Shown here in pieces: positions 1 to 6,157 of a DNA stretch of 7,918 nucleotides (its first letter is position 1; every line of letters starts with the position of its first letter). Source of the stretch: Clostridiales bacterium (GTDB taxonomy: Bacteria > Bacillota > Clostridia > Saccharofermentanales > UBA5734). The notes under the pieces are model-generated. The model saw only the letters and a list, made by a program, of their open reading frames with translations, had not been told where the DNA came from and searched no databases. Location of the stretch: positions 3,788-11,705 of the forward strand of contig DOFA01000119.1 in the NCBI GenBank assembly GCA_003532195.1, in the 5' to 3' direction. A program made the position numbers and the translations under genes.

Positions 1-762
1 GATCCGCGGCATCAGCGTCCAGGCCCGCTGCAGGAGAACCGGCTCGCGGTCGAGAATCTCCTCCGGCCGCAGGACATGGATTTCCGCGACCCGGCCGTAA
101 CCGTTTTCCAGAGTCGCCACCCCGCCGATGATCTTAAGCCGGGCGAGGGCGATCTGGCCGACAGAAACGATATTTTGCGCCATGTGCTCGTAGCGCAGGA
201 GGTGGGTCATTTCCGCCCCGGCCTGCTTGGCCAGGCCGATCGCCAGCATCTTTAAAAGCCCGCTTTCATAGGGGCCGCGAAACGAGGTGTGCGGCTTGAT
301 GCGGTTCAGCAGCAGGATACCGTCCGCTTCGCAGGCGCAGCGGTCGATCAGGACCGGTAAACCGGCGACGGTCCGGCCGATCTCCACGGTTTCCATCGAG
401 GACAGGACCGGCGCGCCAACTGTGTCTTCGCTGATGCCCAGTTCAGTCAGCAAACGGGCCTGGCCATCAGCGGTTGCGCCGCCGTGGCTGCCCATGGCCG
501 GAACCAGGAAAGGCCTGGCGCCCCGGGAGCGGAAAAAATCAACGATCGTCCGGACAATGGAGGGATACTGGTCAATTCCACGGCTGCCGCAAGTTATAGC
601 GATCCGCTTGCCGTCCAGGATCAGGCTGGCGGGCAGATTGGCGCCCAGCTGGGCGACCAGGGCGGCTTGGGGATTTTCCAGCCTGGCGTCGGGAAACCGC
701 TGCCGGACTTCACAGACTGACGGGATTTCAACATTCTTCAGCAAGCTTCTGATTTGATTGAT
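1..762 (-). CDS. Lactate racemase (LarA/DUF2088) homologue, C-terminus cut by window edge
   Basis: The 254 visible codons match the N-terminal, catalytic part of the LarA-like family. Members racemise or epimerise 2-hydroxy acids using a nickel-pincer nucleotide cofactor. Counting from the ATC at 762, I see MGSHGGAT (90-97), NRIKPHT (153-159), ESGLLKM (166-172) and H187. By analogy with LarA these offer H93, H158, K171 and H187 as cofactor or catalytic residues; the alignment is mine. Family proteins are usually about 420 residues, so roughly 40% is missing to the left. It is the last visible gene of the minus-strand operon, 27 nt after the amidohydrolase stop. The start is odd: the only codon at proper distance (7 nt) from the strong SD GGGGAGG is ATC at 762, and no in-frame ATG, GTG or TTG lies between SD and ATC. 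The next candidate is TTG at 744, with a poor SD. Known family activities include lactate, malate, phenyllactate and 2-hydroxyglutarate racemases and gluconate 2-epimerase, so the substrate is open. Confidence 0.85.
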   Translation of the reverse strand, partial: MNQIRSLLKNVEIPSVCEVRQRFPDARLENPQAALVAQLGANLPASLILDGKRIAITCGSRGIDQYPSIVRTIVDFFRSRGARPFLVPAMGSHGGATADGQARLLTELGISEDTVGAPVLSSMETVEIGRTVAGLPVLIDRCACEADGILLLNRIKPHTSFRGPYESGLLKMLAIGLAKQAGAEMTHLLRYEHMAQNIVSVGQIALARLKIIGGVATLENGYGRVAEIHVLRPEEILDREPVLLQRAWTLMPRI

Positions 763-767
763 GGTAA

Positions 768-776
768 CACCTCCCC
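768..776 (-). promoter_or_regulatory. Ribosome binding site of the LarA homologue
   Basis: The minus strand reads GGGGAGGTG here, a near-perfect SD. Its GGAGG core lies 7 nt before ATC (762-760). It decides the probable start and implies a non-standard initiation codon. The GTG inside the SD itself is out of frame and hits a stop after ten codons. Confidence 0.7.
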
Positions 777-789
777 TATAAAAGCACGG

Positions 790-1875
790 TCAGTCCAGGA
801 GATGAAACCCGCCGTTCAGGAAAACGCCGGCGGTTGCGACGACGCGGTCAACGGACAGAAGTTCACCCTGGCTGTCCGGAAAGGCTCCAGGTTGGCGCCG
901 GATCCGGAAGAGCGTCGCGTTATTGAGTACTGACAGGTCGCACCAGTTCTGCAGCTGCAGAATCTGCGCCGGCAAGGCGGTGACGCCATAGATGACATCT
1001 TCGAGCGGCAGGGCAAGCCCCAGCATTTTTGTCAGCGTCGTCGCCATATTGACGACACAACCGCCCCGGGAGAAGGCATGCAGATCCGTGCTGATATTGA
1101 ACTTCGGCAATCCGTGGCGCAGGGCTTTGGCACAGACCGCGAAGGAGAAACTGCCGCCGCCATGTCCGACATCGAGAATAACGCCGCGGTCCAGCAGCTT
1201 TCTCATGGCGGCGGCCGGAGTTCCGTCCGGATTCCAGCCGTCGCCGCCGCGGCCGTTGAAGCAATGGGTCAGGATGTCGCCCTTGGCCAGAAAGGGCTCG
1301 ACATCGGTCAGATAGGGTGGATTGGCCCCGATATGGACCATCAGGGGCAAGCCGGTCAGCCGGGCCGCCTGGCTGGCCAGCCGCAGCGGTTCGATGCCTT
1401 CCGGGCCGGAAACTTCCTTGCCGATGCGGACTTTGATGCCGCAGATGATATCCCGGTTCTGCTTGACGGCATTGACGGTACTTTCCAGATTAAAACATTC
1501 CATGACCCGGTTTTCGATGTTGTTCAGGATGCCGGCCGGGCTGATGCATAGAAAAAGCCGGAAATTCGTCCGGATCGTCGGCTCGACATATTTCCGGAAG
1601 CCGGGCAGTGTGTATTCACCGACTGTTCCGGCGTCAACGACCAGGCAGACTCCGGTTTGCCAGCCGATTTCATCGGCATTGATGCCAAACACTCCGAATC
1701 CGTCGAATATATGGGTATGCAGGTCGATCCAGCCGGGAGTCAGGTAATAGTCCGGCTTTCGGGCAGCGGCTTCGGCTTCGGCAAGGACATATTGATTTCC
1801 CGATTTTCGGATGACCGCCGGATAAAAGCAATTGCTGGCGGAATTATAGGCATTGACCGACAAACCGTTGAGCAC
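790..1875 (-). CDS. Amidohydrolase/deacetylase, EF_0837/Atu3266-like metallohydrolase
   Basis: This is a 361-residue member of the amidohydrolase superfamily, a TIM-barrel metal-dependent hydrolase and probably cytosolic. The full metal set is visible: HTH (H53, H55) after the PGWIDL strand, the probable carboxylated lysine in GIKVRIG (K148), H181 in LMVHIG, H204 in ILTHCFNG, and D264 in ISTDLHAF. THCFNG and STDLH are typical of the subgroup that holds EF_0837 and Atu3266. As I recall, Atu3266 hydrolyses acetyl-(R)-mandelate and, weakly, N-acetyl-D-amino acids. I chose GTG at 1875 because GGGAGG (1887-1882) sits 7 nt upstream of it. The longer reading from TTG at 1890 would put the SD inside the gene. 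It lies 32 nt after the SelA-like gene, whose relatives often neighbour this family. A role removing an acetyl group from a 2-hydroxy or 2-amino acid fits this context but is inferred. Confidence 0.88.
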   Translation of the reverse strand: MLNGLSVNAYNSASNCFYPAVIRKSGNQYVLAEAEAAARKPDYYLTPGWIDLHTHIFDGFGVFGINADEIGWQTGVCLVVDAGTVGEYTLPGFRKYVEPTIRTNFRLFLCISPAGILNNIENRVMECFNLESTVNAVKQNRDIICGIKVRIGKEVSGPEGIEPLRLASQAARLTGLPLMVHIGANPPYLTDVEPFLAKGDILTHCFNGRGGDGWNPDGTPAAAMRKLLDRGVILDVGHGGGSFSFAVCAKALRHGLPKFNISTDLHAFSRGGCVVNMATTLTKMLGLALPLEDVIYGVTALPAQILQLQNWCDLSVLNNATLFRIRRQPGAFPDSQGELLSVDRVVATAGVFLNGGFHLLD

Positions 1876-1907
1876 AGGCAACCCTCCCAATCAAAAACTA
1901 TTACTTA

Positions 1908-3038
1908 TCATAGCTCGCAAAAACGCTTGAGGGACCGGATGATCGGATATAGTTCATTTTCCCGGAGGTTGATCGAGTTGATCAGCACCCGATTTTCCTG
2001 CCCGGGCTGGACGTCCTTTTCATAACCGATGTCGATGGCCGGATCACATTGCCTGGACAAGAAATCCGCGCAGTCCCGGGCGGTTTTGCCATTGGTCAAA
2101 TCAATGACCAGCATCGGCGCATCTTGTCCGACGCGCCCGTGCTGCACCCTGCTGATGACGATGCCGGGACATTGCCCGATCCCTTGTTCGATCACATCCA
2201 GGTGCTTGTTCTGGCAAGACCGGACCTGGTCTTCATCAGCAGCGACAAATTCTTTTACCGCCGTATAGATCGCGGCGTATTCTTCCTTGCCGACTTTATA
2301 AGGGCGTCCGATTATGATGTTCGGATTGGACAAGGCATAGCAGCGGCGGGCGATTTCCTCTTTGCCGAGGAACAGCCCCGTGCTCTGCGGACCCATGAGA
2401 TACTTGCCGCCGCTGAAGATGATCCCGTCGGCGCCCAGATCCCGGGTGTAGTGCCATAAATTCGACTTGGGCGGCAATTGGGCGGCGGCGTCGATGATCA
2501 GCGGAACCTCCCGCTCATGGGCGGCCCGGATGATATCCGGCAGCGGCGGCAAACCGGTTTCATATCGGTCGCCGAGAAAATAGTAAATGCCGGCGGTCTT
2601 GCCGGTTATGGCGTCCCGGAGACTTTTCAGGGACGATTTAATTTTAACCAGGCTGGCGCCGGATTTTCCGAGCAGCTGCCAGTAACCGGGCATGGATTCC
2701 GCGGTTTGGGCCGCAAAAATAATAATTTCATTTTTAGCACAGCGCGAGGCATCCGGCAACTCCCGCTCGAGGTACGGATCGCCCCGCGTTATCAGGGCAG
2801 CTGCAGTCAGGACCAGGCAGGCGCCGGCGCCGCTGGATATGAATGCCGATTCGTTTTGCGTCATCCTGGCGATGGCCTGGCAGGCTTTCTGCGCCAGTTC
2901 GACCAGGTCGACAAAGCTTTGGCCTGCTTCGCACATCGCCGCCAGGACGCCGTCGCTCATGCGCGACCCGCCGATTCGGGTGTAGGTGTCGCTGGCATTG
3001 ATGATCGTTTTGAGTCCGAGTTCCTGGTAAATACCCAT
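1908..3038 (-). CDS. SelA-like PLP enzyme, D-glucosaminate/D-amino acid ammonia-lyase type
   Basis: This 376-residue fold-type I PLP enzyme belongs to the SelA-related group that includes DgaE-like ammonia-lyases. It is not selenocysteine synthase, which is longer. Visible marks are INASDTYTRIGGSRMS near the N-terminus, SSGAGA (68-73) for the phosphate loop, IIDAAAQLPP with D183 (pairs with the PLP pyridine nitrogen), and the Schiff-base lysine K212 in FSGGKYLMGPQSTG. IGRPYKVGKEE follows, as is typical of the group. Enzymes of this type remove ammonia from D-amino or amino-sugar acids to give a 2-keto-3-deoxy acid. It starts at ATG 3038 with a weak SD (GGGG 7 nt upstream) and is the first gene of the operon. 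D17 sits where I remember glycine in relatives (INASGT). No aldolase or kinase, often found with DgaE, lies in this window. The family is solid; the substrate is unknown. Confidence 0.85.
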   Translation of the reverse strand: MGIYQELGLKTIINASDTYTRIGGSRMSDGVLAAMCEAGQSFVDLVELAQKACQAIARMTQNESAFISSGAGACLVLTAAALITRGDPYLERELPDASRCAKNEIIIFAAQTAESMPGYWQLLGKSGASLVKIKSSLKSLRDAITGKTAGIYYFLGDRYETGLPPLPDIIRAAHEREVPLIIDAAAQLPPKSNLWHYTRDLGADGIIFSGGKYLMGPQSTGLFLGKEEIARRCYALSNPNIIIGRPYKVGKEEYAAIYTAVKEFVAADEDQVRSCQNKHLDVIEQGIGQCPGIVISRVQHGRVGQDAPMLVIDLTNGKTARDCADFLSRQCDPAIDIGYEKDVQPGQENRVLINSINLRENELYPIIRSLKRFCEL

Positions 3039-3104
3039 GAAGCAACCCCATATTCTGTATCTTAGCTGATTCGCACCGGATTACGCCGCGGTTTTCCGTA
3101 TCTC

Positions 3105-3134
3105 AGTGTAGCCGTGTTCAGCCGGGCTTGTAAA
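3105..3134 (-). promoter_or_regulatory. Promoter of the SelA-like/amidohydrolase/LarA operon
   Basis: On the minus strand a -35 box TTTACA (3134-3129, 5 of 6 to consensus) and a -10 box TACACT (3110-3105, 4 of 6) are 18 nt apart. Transcription would begin near 3098, giving a leader of about 60 nt before ATG 3038. The -35 box overlaps that of the divergent transporter promoter. Confidence 0.5.
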
Positions 3135-3156
3135 GTACTTTGGCGGAAAATATGAT
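3128..3156 (+). promoter_or_regulatory. Promoter of the MFS-MATE operon
   Basis: TTGTAA (3128-3133) and TATGAT (3151-3156, 5 of 6 to TATAAT) are 17 nt apart, a good sigma-A spacing. Transcription would start near 3163, giving a short leader of about 25 nt that contains the SD. Confidence 0.65.
3132..3141. promoter_or_regulatory. Palindromic operator candidate AAAGTACTTT
   Basis: This is a perfect 10-bp palindrome inside the spacer of the plus promoter, touching the -35 boxes of both divergent promoters. A repressor bound here would block both operons. Such a short palindrome can arise by chance, and no regulator gene is present in the window. Confidence 0.3.
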
Positions 3157-3187
3157 ATGCTGGAACAGAATAGCAGGAGGATTGGAT

Positions 3188-4456
3188 ATGGATATTAAAT
3201 CCGAGCCCGGAAACCAGAATGCGGTTTACCGCAGCGATCCTTTCCGTTGGGGGATCCTTTTTCTGATCGTGCCGATCATCGTATCCAGCGAAATATTCTG
3301 GCTGACCTTTGCGCCGATAGCCAGCTATGCCCAGGATTATTTTCATACATCCGCCCAAAGCATTGATCTCTTTGCCATGAGCTATATGCTGATGTACCTT
3401 ATTTTTACCCTGCCGGCATCCTGGGTGATCGAGCGTTTCGGTTACCGGGCGTCCTTGATCATCGGGAGCCTGGTGACGGCTGTTTTCGGGATCGCCAGAT
3501 TCGCTTTTGCCGGCAGCTTCACGGCCGTTCTCGCCGCCCAGTTCTTGATCGCGGCCGCCCAGCCGTTTCTGGTCAACATCTCGACCAAAGTCCCGGCCAA
3601 CTGGTTTCCGCCTGCGGAACGGTCAACCGCTTCCGGGATCCTGGTCATGGCCCAGTATATCGGTTTCATCGTTCCGATGATCGTGTCGCCCTGGCTGGCC
3701 GAACAATATGACATGCGGCTGCTGCTCGGGGTATATGCGGCGATTGCGCTGGTTTCCGCCCTGCTGGCCATCTTTTTTACCCGGGAGAAACCGGTTACGC
3801 CGCCGGGACCGGCAGCACCTGCCGAATCGATGGGCCTCCTGAGCATGGGCCGGCTTTTTCTCAACAGGAATTTTTTATATGTCCTGATTATCAGCTTCAT
3901 ATCCATGGGTATTTTCAATACAATCATCACCATGATCGAGCAGATCTTCAAACCCAGGGACATATCCTCGGCGGACGCCGGCTTTATCGGCGCGGCATTT
4001 GTCATCAGCGGCATTATCGGCGCCGTTGTCCTGCCGCTCCTGTCGGATAAAAAACACCGCCGGATTCCGTTTTTCATCATCGGAATCTCTTTAATGGGGC
4101 TGCTTTGCGCCGGCCTGACTTTCCTGACGAGCTATCCCCTGCTCCTGGCGGTTGCGGCCCTGCTCGGTTTCCTGATCATGGGCCTGGCCCCGATTCTCTT
4201 TCAGCACGGCGCCGAAGTGGCCTACCCGGTGCAGGAGGGGGCGTCCTTTGGCCTGATCATGCTGATGGGCCAGATATCCGGAGTCGTGATGATCTATCTG
4301 TTTGGCCGGATCAGCCTGTGGACTGAGTCGATTTTGTGGCCGATGCTGTTCCTGATTGTTCTTGCGGCAGCCCAAATCCCCTTGGTCGTCCGCATGAAAG
4401 AGTCGCCGCTGTTTCAGGGCAATCATTTGCCGGTGAATCCCGAGAGGAGAGCTTGA
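3188..4456 (+). CDS. MFS transporter, FLVCR-like
   Basis: This 422-residue Major Facilitator Superfamily protein of the inner membrane has about 12 hydrophobic segments in two halves, split by a polar loop after FFTREKPVTPPGP. The motif-A-like loop between helices 2 and 3 reads ERFGYR (82-87). The stretch QPFLVNISTKVPANWFPPAERSTASG (125-150) is characteristic of FLVCR-type and related bacterial carriers. The start is ATG at 3188, 7 nt after AGGAGG (3175-3180). A longer frame back to 3140 would begin upstream of the predicted transcription start. It is divergent from the catabolic operon and shares its promoter region, so uptake or export of that operon's substrate is plausible. The true cargo cannot be read from sequence, and a heme link from the FLVCR resemblance should not be assumed. 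Confidence 0.9.
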   Translation: MDIKSEPGNQNAVYRSDPFRWGILFLIVPIIVSSEIFWLTFAPIASYAQDYFHTSAQSIDLFAMSYMLMYLIFTLPASWVIERFGYRASLIIGSLVTAVFGIARFAFAGSFTAVLAAQFLIAAAQPFLVNISTKVPANWFPPAERSTASGILVMAQYIGFIVPMIVSPWLAEQYDMRLLLGVYAAIALVSALLAIFFTREKPVTPPGPAAPAESMGLLSMGRLFLNRNFLYVLIISFISMGIFNTIITMIEQIFKPRDISSADAGFIGAAFVISGIIGAVVLPLLSDKKHRRIPFFIIGISLMGLLCAGLTFLTSYPLLLAVAALLGFLIMGLAPILFQHGAEVAYPVQEGASFGLIMLMGQISGVVMIYLFGRISLWTESILWPMLFLIVLAAAQIPLVVRMKESPLFQGNHLPVNPERRA

Positions 4457-4457
4457 T

Positions 4458-6056
4458 TTGTCTTCTGGCCGACCGACATCGAAAGAAAACCGGCGGGAAT
4501 ATTTACTGAATGCGCCAATTCACCGCATTGTTCCCAGAATGGCGGTTCCAACCATCATCAGCATGCTGATCACGACCATCTATAGTCTGGCGGACACTTA
4601 TTTCGTGAGCTCCCTGGGTACTGCCGCCACCGCTGCTGTCGGGGTCAATTTCTCTCTGGACAACCTGATCATGACTTTCGGCTCGTTTCTGGCGGTCGGC
4701 GCCAACAGCTATATTGCCCGGCTGCTTGGCGCCAAAGAGGATGCCAAAGCATCACAGGTCCTGTCGACTTCGTTTTTCGCCGCGATCATGACCGGTTTGC
4801 TGGCGACAGCGGCGGGCTTGCTGTTTCTGGATCCGCTGGTTGCCGCGCTGGGCGCCAAGGACGACGTTGTTCAATATGCCAAAGACTATGCTGGATATGT
4901 CCTGCTTGCCGCCCCGTTCATGACGGCGAATTTCGTCATGAACCAATGCCTGCGCTCGGAAGGCAGCGCCGTCTATTCGATGACCGGCATGATATCCGGG
5001 GCGATCCTGAATATCGGCCTCGATCCATTATTCATTATCACTTTCGGCTGGGGGGTCAAAGGCGCTTCCGCCGCCACGGCGATCTCCAAACTGGTCAGCT
5101 TCATCATTTTAATCATACCCTACATCCGCCGCCGCAGCCTGCTCCACTTGAGCTTCCGCAATATCAGATTCTCCCGCGACATCGTCAGCGAAGTCGTCAA
5201 AATGGGCTTCCCGACAGCCATGCGCACGGGGCTTACCGCCTTGTCGACCCTGGTCATGAACAATATGGCCGGTTTGTTTTCCGACTCCGCACTGGCCGCC
5301 ATCTCAGTCGCCAACCGGATCATGATGTTTCCGACCGCGGCGGTCCTGGGTTTCGGCCAGGGCTATCAGCCGGTCGCCGGTTTCAATTGGGGCGCCCGGC
5401 GGTATGACCGCGTCAAGAAGGCTTTCTGGTTTTCCTCGATCGTTGGCACACTTGGAATCACAGTGCTCAGCCTGATCATCATCGTCTATGCCGGCCCGAT
5501 CATGCAGCTTTTCACGACTGCCGACGCGGAAATGCTGGTGATCGGCAAGCTTTGCATTCGCCTGCAATGTTACGTCATGCCGATCCACGCCTGGGTCATC
5601 GTTGTCAACATGAGCTACGCCGGACTGGGCAAGGCCAGGGGAGCGGCCATTCTCAGCATCGCCCGTTCCGGCCTGTGTTTCATCCCGATGATTGTCTTGC
5701 TGCCGCGATTGTTCGGAGTCGACGGCCTGGCCGGCGCCCAGGCGGCCGCGGATGTTTTGTCGCTTTTGATTGCCCTGCCTTTATTCATCAAATTGCATAA
5801 AGAAATCAATTTGCTGATTGGCCAACAAAAAAGGGATGAAGCCGGCGCAAGCCCGTTGCAATCCGGATCATGCGGCTCCGGATCCGGCCGGCTATTTGCC
5901 GCGCCGGTTGCCGGCGATCAGGAAAACGGAGCCAACGATCACCATCAGGCTATAGAACAGCAGCAGGATATTGAATATGCGGTTGCCGATGAAATGCATG
6001 GCGCTGTTGTAATAATCGATGACCAGAAAAGTCAGCATCATGACCGAGATGACTAG
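4458..6056 (+). CDS. MATE family efflux transporter with antisense-encoded C-terminal tail
   Basis: This is a multidrug and toxin extrusion (MATE) protein, an ion-coupled exporter of about 12 helices in the inner membrane. It has two MatE halves (roughly residues 25-190 and 245-405). Typical stretches are IYSLADTYFVSSLGTAA (first half) and GFGQGYQPVAGFNWGARRYDRVKKAF (second half). The start is TTG at 4458, 8 nt after AGGAG (4445-4449) and one base after the MFS stop, so the two genes are tightly coupled. The frame gives 532 residues while the family is usually about 450. After about residue 458 (LHKEINLLIGQQ) the tail becomes hydrophilic and rich in D, E, Q and H. The last 54 codons are the exact antisense of the small membrane gene: its hydrophobic codons (T in the middle) read as polar ones (A in the middle) in reverse. 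The tail is therefore probably unselected read-through. A lost stop or frameshift near 5840 is the alternative. Confidence 0.9.
   Translation: MSSGRPTSKENRREYLLNAPIHRIVPRMAVPTIISMLITTIYSLADTYFVSSLGTAATAAVGVNFSLDNLIMTFGSFLAVGANSYIARLLGAKEDAKASQVLSTSFFAAIMTGLLATAAGLLFLDPLVAALGAKDDVVQYAKDYAGYVLLAAPFMTANFVMNQCLRSEGSAVYSMTGMISGAILNIGLDPLFIITFGWGVKGASAATAISKLVSFIILIIPYIRRRSLLHLSFRNIRFSRDIVSEVVKMGFPTAMRTGLTALSTLVMNNMAGLFSDSALAAISVANRIMMFPTAAVLGFGQGYQPVAGFNWGARRYDRVKKAFWFSSIVGTLGITVLSLIIIVYAGPIMQLFTTADAEMLVIGKLCIRLQCYVMPIHAWVIVVNMSYAGLGKARGAAILSIARSGLCFIPMIVLLPRLFGVDGLAGAQAAADVLSLLIALPLFIKLHKEINLLIGQQKRDEAGASPLQSGSCGSGSGRLFAAPVAGDQENGANDHHQAIEQQQDIEYAVADEMHGAVVIIDDQKSQHHDRDD
5861..5883. other. Inverted repeat near the convergent gene ends
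   Basis: ATCCGGA (5861-5867) and TCCGGAT (5877-5883) can form a 7-bp stem with a 9-nt loop. It lies just past the minus-strand stop at 5892 and inside the MATE frame. No T run follows directly on either strand; the nearest on the minus strand is TTTTTT about 30 nt further on. It is a weak terminator candidate or mere GC-rich symmetry. Confidence 0.3.
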
Positions 6057-6086
6057 CATTAAATGAGGTAAAATCCTTTTCAGCAT
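5892..6086 (-). CDS. Small two-helix membrane protein, function unknown
   Basis: This 64-residue protein has two hydrophobic helices (LPHLMLVISVMMLTFLVID, about 6-24, and IFNILLLFYSLMVIVGSVFLIAG, about 37-59) joined by a short polar turn, and ends in a basic NRRGK tail. The pattern matches small proteins I remember next to phosphodiester-glycosidase genes in Clostridia, but I cannot name a family. It follows the glycosidase gene by 71 nt on the same strand. I chose ATG at 6086, with AAAGG 9 nt upstream. An in-frame ATG at 6161 overlaps the glycosidase stop (ATGA) and would add 25 arginine-rich residues, but it lacks an SD. Its whole 3' part (5892-6056) is antisense to the end of the MATE gene. 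The clean hydrophobic design makes it the real gene of the pair in this overlap. Confidence 0.7.
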   Translation of the reverse strand: MLKRILPHLMLVISVMMLTFLVIDYYNSAMHFIGNRIFNILLLFYSLMVIVGSVFLIAGNRRGK

Positions 6087-6157
6087 ATCCTCAGACCTTT
6101 CTGTTCGTTCATGGTTCACCTGTGGACGTTGCGGCCGCTCGCAGCCCTGCCGGCGGC

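Noticed and set aside
287..757. 156-residue frame on the plus strand
   Set aside because: It is antisense to the LarA homologue, whose catalytic motifs are clear, and its own composition (R, S, P rich) resembles no protein.
1078..1551. 157-residue frame on the plus strand
   Set aside because: It mirrors the amidohydrolase gene. The real strand carries the complete metal-binding set.
2478..3065. 195-residue frame on the plus strand
   Set aside because: It is antisense to the SelA-like gene and runs through its start region. GC-rich codon bias keeps this frame open.
3442..4080. 212-residue frame on the minus strand
   Set aside because: It is the shadow of MFS transmembrane helices and has no own SD or recognisable domain.
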